A stretch of 43,954 nucleotides of DNA from Planctomycetota bacterium (GTDB taxonomy: Bacteria; Planctomycetota; Phycisphaerae; UBA1845; UTPLA1). Under the pieces are notes generated by a model. The model searched no databases. It saw only the letters and a list, made by a program, of their open reading frames with translations, and was not told the DNA's origin. The DNA lies in assembly GCA_003576905.1 (NCBI GenBank), contig QEVG01000038.1, positions 1 through 43,954 of the forward strand, in the 5' to 3' direction. Made by a program: the position numbers and the translations under genes. Positions 33,729-42,484 of this stretch are shown here, in pieces (positions within the stretch are counted from its first letter, which is position 1; each line of letters begins with the position of its first letter).

Positions 33729-34496
33729 CTACTTTTCGTGGGGTTTGCGGAAACGGAGGTAGTAATTCTCCTCGAGGTACTCGGCGTCAGGCGACTCATC
33801 GGGCTCGAAGCCGGCCGCGATGATCTCGTCGGAGAACACCTCCTGCCCGGCCCGGACGTGTTCGAGAACCCACGCGCGGCTGACGTCCTCAATGCGCTTG
33901 AAGTCGATGACGAGCAGTTGCCCGCCCGGCCGCAACGCCTTGTGGATCGACGCGAGCGTGCTCTCGGGATACTCAAAATGATGGTAGGTGTCGCAGATGA
34001 ACACGACGTCGACCGACTCCGCCGGAAGGTCCACCGACCTCTGGCTGTTGCGCACCGTGACGACGTGGGTGAGCCCCAGCTCCTTTGCCCGCTCACGGAT
34101 GAGCGTCGTGAATTCCTCGCTGATATCGACCGCGTAGACCGTTCCCGATGGGCCGACGGCCTGTGCGAAGAGGAACGTAAACAGCCCCGTGCCGGCGCCG
34201 ACGTCGGCAATGCTCTGGCCCGTCAGGATGTCCGCGTCGTCCACGATGCGCATGCGGTGCCGGAAGATTTCGCGGCTTTCGCCCTCGAACCGCTCGACCC
34301 ACTTCGATACGTCAGTGCCGGACAGGAACTCCGCGTTGATTCCCGGGCGAACGCTCTGCTCGACGCCGGCACCCTCGCAGCCCCCCTGGCTGCGAATCAG
34401 CCAGATGGCGACGGCAATCAGCACCAGCACGGCCAGCGGGCGGTTGGTGACGGTCGGTGGACTCGAACTGCTTTGCGAATGGTTGTGTGGGTCCAT
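33729..34496 (-). CDS. Membrane-anchored class I SAM-dependent methyltransferase
   Basis: 255 residues. The N-terminus has a hydrophilic lead, then a membrane helix (LAVLVLIAVAIWLI) followed by RSQGGCEGAG. The core is a class I methyltransferase: motif I IADVGAGTGLFTFLFAQAVG, motif II acidic residue in VYAVDISEEF, motif III VDVVFICDTYHHFEYP, and LRPGGQLLVIDF as motif IV. The substrate is not obvious. An anchored or exported methyltransferase is unusual because SAM is cytoplasmic; with a positively charged residue after the helix, the catalytic part could stay inside. It stands between the coiled-coil membrane protein gene and the DUF5989-like gene on the same strand. Confidence 0.82.
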   Translation of the reverse strand: MDPHNHSQSSSSPPTVTNRPLAVLVLIAVAIWLIRSQGGCEGAGVEQSVRPGINAEFLSGTDVSKWVERFEGESREIFRHRMRIVDDADILTGQSIADVGAGTGLFTFLFAQAVGPSGTVYAVDISEEFTTLIRERAKELGLTHVVTVRNSQRSVDLPAESVDVVFICDTYHHFEYPESTLASIHKALRPGGQLLVIDFKRIEDVSRAWVLEHVRAGQEVFSDEIIAAGFEPDESPDAEYLEENYYLRFRKPHEK

Positions 34497-34593
34497 GGTG
34501 TTTTTGCGTGAGAGCCCGTCGCGATCGTCCGGGCCGCGTATCCGACGGGTCGCCTTTTATCCGCCGCCAAGGCGGTCCGCCACGATCACGCGA

Positions 34594-34812
34594 TCAGAAC
34601 AGCGGATAGATGAACGGCGCCGCGCCGGTTCCCGCGAGGGCAATCAGCAGCCCGATGCCAAGCAGGAAAAAAAGGATCGGCAGGAGCCACCACTTCTTGT
34701 TGTGCTTCAGGAAATCCCAGAACTCCGCGATCAGGCTGGTCCGCTGCTGCCTGGCGGCGCGGGCGAAGTCTTCGGCCTGGCTCTCGTGCGACTGTTTACG
34801 GTCCGGCTCCAT
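34594..34812 (-). CDS. DUF5989-like small membrane protein
   Basis: 72 residues from MEPDRKQSHESQ. A hydrophilic N-terminus is followed by EFWDFLKHNKKWWLLPILFF and a single glycine-rich membrane helix ending APFIYPLF, the signature of the DUF5989/SxtK-like family. Family members often sit beside carbamoyltransferases or SGNH-type hydrolases in polysaccharide-related clusters; here the neighbours are a methyltransferase and a GT-C-type protein. An earlier in-frame start (34917) would overlap the GT-C gene. Function unknown; the conserved NKKWWLLP segment at the membrane edge suggests a structural partner role. Confidence 0.8.
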   Translation of the reverse strand: MEPDRKQSHESQAEDFARAARQQRTSLIAEFWDFLKHNKKWWLLPILFFLLGIGLLIALAGTGAAPFIYPLF

Positions 34813-34913
34813 GGCCTTGGCTCCCGGCCACACTGTAGCACGCCGGCCCGAAAACGAAAAGCGGCGCGGTCTGCCGGCGCTCCCGCGACGCGCCTCTCCG
34901 CGAACTCTCGGCG

Positions 34914-36869
34914 TCATGGCCTCGGGGCGTGGTTCGACACCGCGGCATCTCGCACCTCCTTCGGCCAGTCGGCGACTTTCTCAAAGATCGTCAGGTACGG
35001 CGACGTCTGATACGGTAGCGCCGGCGTGACAAGCACGAGCCGCATGCCGGGGTCTTTCGCAAGGTCGTCCAGCGCGATGCCGTGGTCCAGCGAACCCGCG
35101 AACTGCCGTTCCCACGCGAAAAGCGTTCCGATCGCCGCCGTGCGAAGCTGCTCCCGGACCGGTCGCCTCCACGGCGGCTGTGCCCGGCCCGTCACGTAGT
35201 CAATCCACACATTGGCCGAAAGTACATCGCGGTCGCCGAGGCCCACGTCGGCAAGCCGCTTCCGCGCCTCCGCGATGAGGCGATCTTCCGGCGGCGGCTT
35301 GAGCGGCCCGCACAGCGCGTATGCCGCCAGGCCCATGAGCGCGACGAGCGCCGCCGGCATTGCCAGGCGCAACAGTCCGGCACCTACTCCCGACTCCCTG
35401 CGCGCCGCACCAGCCGAAGGTGCGCTTAGCCCGGCTCGCCCTTGGCGCAAGAGCGCCGACACGCCGCTCGCAGCGCCGTCATCCGCTCCCGATCCCTCTG
35501 AGCCTGTGCGGCTGTCTCCTGTTCCCCGTTCCCTGCTCCCTGTTCCCTTTCTTAAGGAATCTCGACCCGTCGGTATCGCGGCGAGCAGTATGGCCAGCCC
35601 CACGACAACCGCCGTGACCACGCGCATGGCAAAGACCGCCTTGTGCAGTTCCGGAACCTCCGCGGCCTCATCCGCCCGCGCCGCGTGCAGGACCAGTTGG
35701 CGCTCCATTGCCGCCCAGAGCAGCAGCATCGCAAGAGCAATGAGGATCAATGCCCGTTGCCGCTCGGCGGGCTCGGCCGAGATCAGTCGATTCCAGCCTG
35801 CCAGGGCCGCCACCGCGATCAGCGGCGACAGCGGCACCAGGAACCGCGCGTATCCGCCGGAGTCGTAGAGCCCCATCGCTCGGACGACCGTCTGTGCGGC
35901 GAAGTACACAACGATCGATAACGTGACAAGCCGATTCGCGCCCCGGTTGGTGCCCGCCTTCCCGCCCCCTTTTTCCTGTTCCCCGCTTCCGTGACCCGCC
36001 TCCACCAGCCCGATCAGCGCGAGGATCGCGACGGCCGGGCCCCACGCCTCCAGCGAGCGGCTCAAGAACGTCAGCCACCCGCCGCGGCCGTACTGACCGG
36101 CGCGTGTCGGGTCCAGGAATTGGGCGACCGCCGGGCGCATGTCCGCAAACGGCGCGAGAAGGTTCACAACCACCGGCGCCCACGCGATCGGCCAGAGCCA
36201 TCGCAGCGGCACCTTTGCCTGCCGGGCCGCGGCGAGCCACACCGGCAACAGCACCACCGCCTCGTGCCGAGTGACAAAGGTCAGGCTCACGACCGCCGCA
36301 GAGGCCGTCCAATGCGACCGCTGCGCGAGCCACACCGCGAGCACAAGATAAAACGCCGTCGGCGTCTCGGTCAGCGTCGTCTGCGAGAGCTGAAAGTACA
36401 GCGGTTGCAGGTACGCCAGCGGGATCACCGCCCACGCCCGGCGAAGGCCGAGATTCGACGCCACAAGGTACGCGAAAAACGCCGCCGCCGAGCTCAGTAC
36501 TGCCGAAAGCGCCCGGCACGCGTCCCATCCAAGTCGCGCTGGCAGGAAGTACGCCGCCGTGAAGCCGGGACGCCCCCAGTCGTCCAGCAGGTACGCCGGC
36601 CACGTCCACGCCCACCGGGCGTAGAGGTAGTGCGTCAGGTCGTCGAAATGCACGATCCCGTTAGGATGACGAAGGCCGCAGGCGAGAGAAGCCGCAAGAC
36701 CCGCGGCGCACAACAGCAGCGCGACGGCGTGCGACGTCGGGCCGTTCGCCGATGCGTCTGCGGCTATCATGGGACGCGGCCGTGGCCGCGCCGCCTCTTC
36801 GGAGGCCGCGTCGGCCGAAGTTCGGTCGGGCCGCGTGGCGGCCCCCGGCGTATCAGGAGTGTCGTGCAT
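34914..36869 (-). CDS. GT-C-type polytopic membrane protein (glycosyltransferase family 39-like)
   Basis: 651 residues with about eleven membrane helices. The first luminal loop carries an acidic pair (HFDDLTHYLYARWAWTWPAY), as in GT-C transferases that use polyprenyl-phosphate sugars, followed by DDWGRPGFTAAYFLPARLG and TRHEAVVLLPVWLAAARQ. A 60-residue hydrophilic insert (about residues 438-500) contains a period-7 nucleotide repeat and looks like late-inserted low-complexity sequence; the frame stays open. The C-terminal domain is soluble and periplasmic (GDRDVLSANVWIDYVTGRA). It could add a sugar to a lipid or surface protein; donor and acceptor unknown. The start at 36869 is supported only by ATG; MIAADASANG at residue 34 is an alternative. 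Confidence 0.78.
   Translation of the reverse strand: MHDTPDTPGAATRPDRTSADAASEEAARPRPRPMIAADASANGPTSHAVALLLCAAGLAASLACGLRHPNGIVHFDDLTHYLYARWAWTWPAYLLDDWGRPGFTAAYFLPARLGWDACRALSAVLSSAAAFFAYLVASNLGLRRAWAVIPLAYLQPLYFQLSQTTLTETPTAFYLVLAVWLAQRSHWTASAAVVSLTFVTRHEAVVLLPVWLAAARQAKVPLRWLWPIAWAPVVVNLLAPFADMRPAVAQFLDPTRAGQYGRGGWLTFLSRSLEAWGPAVAILALIGLVEAGHGSGEQEKGGGKAGTNRGANRLVTLSIVVYFAAQTVVRAMGLYDSGGYARFLVPLSPLIAVAALAGWNRLISAEPAERQRALILIALAMLLLWAAMERQLVLHAARADEAAEVPELHKAVFAMRVVTAVVVGLAILLAAIPTGRDSLRKGTGSRERGTGDSRTGSEGSGADDGAASGVSALLRQGRAGLSAPSAGAARRESGVGAGLLRLAMPAALVALMGLAAYALCGPLKPPPEDRLIAEARKRLADVGLGDRDVLSANVWIDYVTGRAQPPWRRPVREQLRTAAIGTLFAWERQFAGSLDHGIALDDLAKDPGMRLVLVTPALPYQTSPYLTIFEKVADWPKEVRDAAVSNHAPRP
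35512..35546 (+). repeat. In-gene heptanucleotide repeat tract (five copies)
   Basis: Plus-strand sequence reads CTGTCTC-CTGTTCC-CCGTTCC-CTGCTCC-CTGTTCC, five near-perfect 7-base units. It lies inside the GT-C gene, where it encodes the stretch around GTGSRERGTGDS on the minus strand. A related two-unit tract (CTGTTCC-CCGCTTCC) lies near 35970-35984 in the same gene. Seven is not a multiple of three, so gain or loss of one unit would break the frame. Confidence 0.75.
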
Positions 36870-37006
36870 CAGGAGCCATCATCCCCGCGCCGGTCGAAGT
36901 CGCAAGCGCACGAGCGCTTGAATCGGCGCCGCGTGGCGGTTCGGCCCGAAGCCGCGAGGCCCGGCCGCACGCCGCAGTTCCGCTGCCGCGACATTTGAGT
37001 ACCGCC

Positions 37007-38233
37007 ATGCTGGACACGATCGCCATAGACATCGGCTCGCGCTACGTCGGCCTCTGCCGGTGGGACGGGGCCACGCTGATCGCGGACAAGGTGGAACGCC
37101 CGGACGCAGGCCGGGGCACGGCGTCCGCACCGGGCGGCGGCGACGCGTTGGATCTCATCCGCCGGGAATGGTCCGCCTGGCATGCACGCCTGTCGCCGGG
37201 CCGCGCGTATCAGGTTGTGATCCGAATCGAGTCGGAGGACATACAGGGGGCTTCCGTGCGCGACCTGTTCGCGTCCCTGGGTGTGCGATGGGTCCGCGTG
37301 GTGACCGGACCGGCGGCGCGCCGTGCGGTGCCGGCGCTGGTGCGCTGGGCCATTGAACGCGAACGCCACCGTGATTCTCTGGGAGGAGAAGGGTCGGTCG
37401 CGTCGTACAACGCCGCGCGCGACGGCGCAGCGGGCGGCGGCGCGTCGAGCGAAGAAATGGCCGCTACGCACGCCTTTATCGAGGCCGGCGCGGTACGGTG
37501 GCACGCCGGCCTTATGGACGCTCGCGGGCAGATCCGCGCGGAGCGGCATGGCCCCCTGAGCGAGCTGGGCGCCGGTTCAGATGCATGGGCCAAGGGCCTT
37601 GCGGACGCGACCGGCCCGAGCGGCGCCGCCGTCCCGGCGCTCGTCGCTGTCGGCGGTCGCGGGCCGGCGCTGGCCTGTGCGGTTGCCGCCGCGCTCGGAC
37701 TGCGCCGCGTGGCGGTGCCCGACTACGCCGGAACGGCCGGTGCCGTGGGACTGCTTCTCGCCGACATCGGAATGGAGCAGCGGGAGCCGTTTGGAGACGC
37801 AGCGCCGGACGTGCGGCAATTGCGAAAGGGCTTCGGACGGCTCATGGACCAGGCATGCCGCGCGGTGACCCTGGAGGGCTACGACCTGGACGACACGGTC
37901 TGTGAGCGCTTCGCCGTGATGTCGGGCCCGGCCGGCGCGCCGGTCGAGGTAAGCTGCGAGGTGCTGCGTGACGAAGCGCAGCTCGTCGAGCGGTTCAGGA
38001 AAGGGGGCGGAGCGGACGCGGCGGGGGGGCCGGTCGTCCGCGAGATCGGCCTCCGCGTGACGATCACCACGAACAAGCCGCCGCTGCCGCCCAGGCGATG
38101 GGAAGGGCTCGACGAAGACCGGCCGCTGGCGGGCCCGGCGGAGCTGCGGCAGCCGGATACGACGATAGTTGTGCCGTATGGATGGCACGCCCGGCGAATC
38201 GACGGCGGTGTCCGGATTGTCCGAGACGGATGA
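37007..38233 (+). CDS. Hydantoinase A/oxoprolinase-like ASKHA-fold protein
   Basis: 408 residues from ATG 37007. The N-terminus LDTIAIDIGSRYVGLCRWDG is the phosphate-binding strand-turn of the actin-like ATPase fold (ASKHA). The central VAVGGRGPALACAVAAALG and AVPDYAGTAGAVGLLLADIG correspond to the HyuA family sequence where a glycine-rich turn precedes a V-P-x-x-x-G-x-x-S/G-A-x-G-L-L signature. The C-terminus VVPYGWHARRIDGGVRIVRD matches the HyuA end (P-x-G-W). The protein is much shorter than standard HyuA (about 680), and no HyuB partner is nearby. Whether it opens 5-oxoproline or another cyclic amide ring is unknown. Divergent from the GT-C gene. Confidence 0.75.
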   Translation: MLDTIAIDIGSRYVGLCRWDGATLIADKVERPDAGRGTASAPGGGDALDLIRREWSAWHARLSPGRAYQVVIRIESEDIQGASVRDLFASLGVRWVRVVTGPAARRAVPALVRWAIERERHRDSLGGEGSVASYNAARDGAAGGGASSEEMAATHAFIEAGAVRWHAGLMDARGQIRAERHGPLSELGAGSDAWAKGLADATGPSGAAVPALVAVGGRGPALACAVAAALGLRRVAVPDYAGTAGAVGLLLADIGMEQREPFGDAAPDVRQLRKGFGRLMDQACRAVTLEGYDLDDTVCERFAVMSGPAGAPVEVSCEVLRDEAQLVERFRKGGGADAAGGPVVREIGLRVTITTNKPPLPPRRWEGLDEDRPLAGPAELRQPDTTIVVPYGWHARRIDGGVRIVRDG

Positions 38234-38300
38234 ACAGTCCCGATCCGCGGGCCCGCAGCACCGATGCGCATTTTCGCGCACCCGGTAGGCCGCCCTCCGC

Positions 38301-39494
38301 TCAATCCTCCTCGGATTCGATCAGATTTCGTTGGACTTCCTCCATTTGCGCCGGGGGCGCGGTCGCCTCCGCCGGCGCTCCGGGCGCGGTTGCCTCCGCC
38401 GGCGCTCCTGGCGAGGCCGCGTCGTCGGCCGGCTGCGACGTCTCTGCCGGAAGGTCCGTCTCCTCATCGCCGTCGATCATGCCCGGCTCGGGCTGAATCG
38501 CGCCGATGTCCACCAGGCGCTGGCGGGCCTGAGCGCCCCAGGTCGTCGCTTCCCAGTCGCGGCTGACCAGGCGGTAGTAGTAGGCGGCGGCGTCGACGGC
38601 GTTCGTCCGCTCGTAGTACTGGGCAATGCGAAACTCCTTCTCCGCGCGGCTCTCGTTCACGCGCGTCAGAAGCTGCGGCACCATCGCCTCGGCGGCCTCC
38701 TGCGGATACCGGTTCTGATAGTCCTTGAGATACACTTCGGCCTCGAGCAGGTCGGCGTCGTCAAACTCGACCCCGGGAAAACGGGCCAGCGCCGATTCCC
38801 CCGCGCGCAGGAGCGAAAACTTTGCATACCGCCCGCGCGGAAACTCGCGCATGATCCGTGCATAGGCCTCTTCGGCGTCTTCGAAGTCGCCATTGATGTA
38901 GTGGTAGTCGGCCTTCAGACGAAGCGCCTGCTCGGCGATCGGCGTGTCGCGGGCCCGGTCGTCAATGATGCGGTCGAGCATGCTGAGCGCCTCCTCCTCG
39001 CCCGACAGCCAGAGCGTCCCTTTCCAGACCTTCTGCTTCCGCCCCTTGAAGAGAAGCAGCTCCGCGATGATCAGCTCCTTGCGGATCGCCCGGTCGGCCA
39101 GTTCGGTGCCGGGCCAGCCGTCCAGCAGTTCCTCCAGCCACTCGTACGCCCGGATCAGATGCCCGCTCTTGGCCTTCTGGTCCTCGGCGGAGACCTCCGT
39201 CTCGGCGGCGTAGAAGAGCGCCTCAGGATAGTGCGGCGAGTCGGGATGGGTCTTGAACCACTGCGCAAACGCCTTCCGCGCCGCGGCGAAATCGCCGCGC
39301 GCCAGCAGCGACCGCGCAAGGGCAAGATCGCCTTCCTCGGTGCCGGGCACCGGGGGCGCGACCTCGGACCACTGCCCCGTCTTGGGGTCGTACTCGAGCC
39401 GCTCCTGATAGGTCTGCTTGTCGTCAGCGGCGCCGGCGGTTGCGGCGGCGAGGTGCAGCGCCAGGACCAGAGCCGCGGTGCATCCATGCTTCAT
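38301..39494 (-). CDS. Exported TPR protein, BamD/YfiO-like
   Basis: 397 residues. Signal peptide CTAALVLALHLAAATAGAAD. TPR repeats follow from about residue 55: GDLALARSLLARGDFAAARK (with FKTHPDSPHYPEALFYAAET), GTELADRAIRKELIIAELLL, IAEQALRLKADYHYINGDFE (with AYARIMREFPRGRYAKFSLL) and VYLKDYQNRYPQEAAEAMVP. The repeated H/Y-P-x-S/G-x-Y/A pattern fits the BamD/ComL outer-membrane assembly lipoproteins, but no lipobox is seen. The acidic C-terminal tail contains a duplicated 9-residue unit (GAPAEATAP twice; 27-bp tandem repeat at about 38358-38411). Convergent with the HyuA-like gene. A role in outer-membrane assembly is inferred. Confidence 0.72.
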   Translation of the reverse strand: MKHGCTAALVLALHLAAATAGAADDKQTYQERLEYDPKTGQWSEVAPPVPGTEEGDLALARSLLARGDFAAARKAFAQWFKTHPDSPHYPEALFYAAETEVSAEDQKAKSGHLIRAYEWLEELLDGWPGTELADRAIRKELIIAELLLFKGRKQKVWKGTLWLSGEEEALSMLDRIIDDRARDTPIAEQALRLKADYHYINGDFEDAEEAYARIMREFPRGRYAKFSLLRAGESALARFPGVEFDDADLLEAEVYLKDYQNRYPQEAAEAMVPQLLTRVNESRAEKEFRIAQYYERTNAVDAAAYYYRLVSRDWEATTWGAQARQRLVDIGAIQPEPGMIDGDEETDLPAETSQPADDAASPGAPAEATAPGAPAEATAPPAQMEEVQRNLIESEED

Positions 39495-39886
39495 GGCGGG
39501 GCCTCGAAAGGTGCCGGGTTCCGCTCCCGGAACCCCTGCGGGCGGATTCTACGACAGTCCGCGTCGGAGGCAAATCAAAAACGGAGTTTCAGATCGAAGG
39601 ATGACCGGCACACACCGAGCGATTCCTGGCACGCATCGATGGATGGCCGACATCTACCGATGGATGCTCCGCACGTACCGATGGGTGGCCGCCACGCACT
39701 GAACGACATCCGGCACATGTAATATTTCAGCCCGTCGCCTTCGCCGTCATGGGCGATATCATCGGGTGAGATGCACACGCCGGCAAGGACTCCGCGCGTC
39801 ACGGCGATCGACGCCGCGACGAGAGGGCCGGAGTCGGGCAGGTCACCCCCGACCCTTTTCATTGTCGCGCACGGCAGGTGCCACAA
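39495..39886. other. Intergenic region containing the 21-bp repeats
   Basis: 392 bp upstream of the BamD-like gene. Apart from the repeat block no gene is convincing. A minus-strand frame (39575-39886) of 103 residues merely reads through the repeats. Confidence 0.5.
39594..39719. repeat. Six 21-bp imperfect tandem repeats
   Basis: Units of 21 bases beginning at 39594, 39615, 39636, 39657, 39678 and 39699 align as T/C-C-G-A-T-G-G-A-T-G-x-C-C-G-x-C-A-x-x-T-A. All three plus-strand frames give 7-residue repeats; one frame is a short ORF starting with an ATG at 39601 and reading MTGTHRAIPGTHRWMADIYR before its stop. It lies between the BamD-like gene and the dockerin-type gene, both leftward. 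No CRISPR-like spacing is present. Confidence 0.8.
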
Positions 39887-42385
39887 CTATGGCGCACAGT
39901 CGCCGACCGTCAATCCCAGTTCCCGCATCTTCGCGACCATCGCCGCGAACTGCTCCGCGCCGGTCGTCTCGCAGTCACCGCCCCAGCACTGGGCCATCGA
40001 CCATTCAAAGAACGCCTCCCACGCGGCCTCTTCGTCACCGGGTGACATCTGCGTCTCGCCGGTCGTGTCGCCGCCCTCCTCCAAACCCTCGCCCCCGCCC
40101 ATCATCGACTCGCCGCCGCCGCCACCCAAGAGGCTCTCTTCCTCACACTCGTCGGGGATGCCGTTGGTATCGGCGTCTTCGCTGATCTCGGCGGTGATGT
40201 CGCACCCATCGGGTATGCCGTTCTCATTGCAGTCAGCACATGCCGGATCGCTCTCGCACTCGGCGATGTCGCATTCGTCGGGAATGTCATTGTCATTGCA
40301 GTCCAGGCTCCCGAAGCCCGGCGGAAGCGCCAGGTCGCACTCGTCCGGGTACTCATTCCCGTTGCAGTCCGGACTGACCCACTCGTCCCCGTCCGGGTCG
40401 CTCGGGTCCACGTCACAGTCGTCCGGCACCCCGTTGGTGTTGCAGTCGTTCTCGCACTCATCGGGCACAAGGTTTCCGTTGCAATCGGCACTGGTCTCGG
40501 TGAGAACGTCGATCTCGTCCAGCGTCCCGTTGGTGTTGCAGTCCGGCTCGCATTCGTCGGGCACGCCGTTATCGTTCAGGTCCTCGCTGGTCTCGGCGAT
40601 GATGTCGTCAAGGTCGGCGGTGCCGTTTTCGTTACAGTCCAGTCCGCGCAGACTCGGAGTAACTTCGCAATTGTTTACGCCCGCCAGCAGGGTGGCGACG
40701 AAGCAGGGTATGTCGTCTACCGTGTGTGCTCCGTCATTGTTGGTATCACGCGGACAGAGGGTGACAACATCGATGCACGGATCAGGGCCCGCGAGCAACA
40801 GATCGACGAATTCCTGAATGTCGAGACCGTCCACCTTGCAGTCGCCGGTGACGTCGCCCTTGCGGCACGGGTCGCAGATCTCGGGGTTGGTCTGGCAGAT
40901 GTCGCAGTCGGGAAAAGAAGTTTGGGCATATTCCGCAGGCAGGAGCGTATAGGACAAAGAATTCTCAGCCTGGAAAAACTGGTTGTATACAAGACTTGTC
41001 CATACGGCGACCAACTGGTCATTGGCTCCATACGCGATCGTATGCTGGCCGCTGAACATCAGAAAACGCTCATTTGTGTTTGCAGTGGCGGCTGTGCTTT
41101 GATTGACGCGGAGTTCGAGGCCGCGAGACTGCCCTGTGTTGTCGAAGTATTGCGCATGTATTTCCTTGCGATTATCAGCAGTATTCTCACTGTTCCACGC
41201 CACAACGAACCTTCCGGCGTCCGCTCCGGTCGCCAGCGTCAACGCCACGGCGGGACGGGCGACAAGTGGATTAAAGATGCGTGCATCAGGATCGCTATCA
41301 ACGACAAACATCCCAGCTCGCCCTTCGCCCTGAAGTGGATCGGGGTCGCGCAGGCGCTCGCCGGGCTGTCCACTGATGTCGAACTTGAAACGGCGGGCGT
41401 ATACATGATCCACGTCGGTACCCTGACATGTATCGATATCTGGACCAGCCCAAGCAACGACAATGTCGTCTCCTACAAAGGCGACAGATGGGGAAAGCTG
41501 ACTGGTCGGGTCTTCCAATGACGGGTCTTCCTTCGACGGGTCGTTTACCCATTGGTCTGGGTCGTGTACGTCAGGCCCCGCAAGTTGTTCGAGAAGATTT
41601 CCTTCGGCGTCAAACACCATCAGCGCGATGTTCAGCGACGAGTCTTCTTCGTCTGGGGCTTCATCATATGCAAACGCGATCGCAAAAATGCCGTCCTCAG
41701 ATCGCGTCGACACACATGGCAACCATTGAGTGATTCGCGCCGAACAATAGTCGTCGCACTCCCGAAGTGTGTCGGCCTGAATTCCATCGATTCCGGTATG
41801 AAGACCCTTGTTTGCACTGAAGTTCGTCCACCCGACCGTCGCCTGATTGTCCTCTGCGTCGGATGCGCCCGCCGACGGCGTCTCATCCCCGCCAGTCTCT
41901 TCATCGGGTTCCGGGTTGGGAATGCGATCAATCGATGCGAAATCGTCAAAGTCCGACTGCACGGCGAGCAAATGGTAGAAGCCGATGCCGAAATTGGGCC
42001 CCACTCCAACCCAAGTGACATGATAATGTCCGCCTCGGCTCGCGGCGATTGACGGAGCCTTCACGGACCCCTCTTCTCCGCTCAGCGGTACGAAGGACCC
42101 CAATGGCGTGCCAGACCTGCAGATTCGCTGGGCGTGAATCTCGCTGTGAAATCCACTGATACGTTGTTTCCAGGCGATGACGAAATCACCGCTGGCATGC
42201 ATCGCTACACCACTCTCGAGGCTGTCGAGAGCGAATTGTTCCTCCACGGCGGTACTGGCCACCGGGTCCGTGCATTGGGCGAGCAATGTCGGGGAAATAC
42301 CTGCATTGACGAATGTCAGGGGCAGCATTAAACAGGACAGGAATCGCAGATTAGGGCGCGCGGAGCCCTCGGGGAGAGACGACAT
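39887..42385 (-). CDS. Secreted protein with dockerin-like domain and calcium-binding D-C-N-x-N-G repeats
   Basis: 832 residues. Signal peptide MLPLTFVNAGISPTLLAQ after a basic N-terminus. Residues 30-490 are propeller-like strands with the planctomycete pattern GDFVIAWKQR / GRFVVAWNSENTADNRKE (with EIHAQ). A dockerin-type calcium module follows at about 515-590: GDVTGDCKVDGLDIQEFVDL and DTNNDGAHTVDDIPCFVATL. Then many short D-C-N-x-N-G-x-P-D-E-C units (DLNDNGVPDECE, DCNTNGTLDEID, DCNDNDIPDECD), resembling thrombospondin type 3 calcium repeats. The C-terminus is a Gly/Ser/Met low-complexity stretch (GGGGGESMMGGGEGL) and a final acidic helical region. Exported, calcium-dependent surface protein; no cohesin partner is in the window. 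Confidence 0.85.
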   Translation of the reverse strand: MSSLPEGSARPNLRFLSCLMLPLTFVNAGISPTLLAQCTDPVASTAVEEQFALDSLESGVAMHASGDFVIAWKQRISGFHSEIHAQRICRSGTPLGSFVPLSGEEGSVKAPSIAASRGGHYHVTWVGVGPNFGIGFYHLLAVQSDFDDFASIDRIPNPEPDEETGGDETPSAGASDAEDNQATVGWTNFSANKGLHTGIDGIQADTLRECDDYCSARITQWLPCVSTRSEDGIFAIAFAYDEAPDEEDSSLNIALMVFDAEGNLLEQLAGPDVHDPDQWVNDPSKEDPSLEDPTSQLSPSVAFVGDDIVVAWAGPDIDTCQGTDVDHVYARRFKFDISGQPGERLRDPDPLQGEGRAGMFVVDSDPDARIFNPLVARPAVALTLATGADAGRFVVAWNSENTADNRKEIHAQYFDNTGQSRGLELRVNQSTAATANTNERFLMFSGQHTIAYGANDQLVAVWTSLVYNQFFQAENSLSYTLLPAEYAQTSFPDCDICQTNPEICDPCRKGDVTGDCKVDGLDIQEFVDLLLAGPDPCIDVVTLCPRDTNNDGAHTVDDIPCFVATLLAGVNNCEVTPSLRGLDCNENGTADLDDIIAETSEDLNDNGVPDECEPDCNTNGTLDEIDVLTETSADCNGNLVPDECENDCNTNGVPDDCDVDPSDPDGDEWVSPDCNGNEYPDECDLALPPGFGSLDCNDNDIPDECDIAECESDPACADCNENGIPDGCDITAEISEDADTNGIPDECEEESLLGGGGGESMMGGGEGLEEGGDTTGETQMSPGDEEAAWEAFFEWSMAQCWGGDCETTGAEQFAAMVAKMRELGLTVGDCAP

Positions 42386-42484
42386 GGTTTTTCTCCTTGG
42401 ATGAAATTGGATGTTAGCTGGCTGGCCCGCTCTCGCGGAGGAAGGCCCGTCAAACGATGAAACTACGTGAACCGAGAGTGTGCA

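Noticed and set aside
39594-39719. Possible CRISPR array
   Set aside because: The 21-bp units follow each other directly without unique spacers, and no cas gene is present.
39575-39886. 103-residue minus-strand frame through the 21-bp repeats
   Set aside because: It reads through the repeat block only and has no conserved segment outside it.
39870-39890. 12-base match between about 39878 and 43590 (CAGGTGCCACAA)
   Set aside because: Too short to claim a repeat family, and no wider similarity surrounds it.
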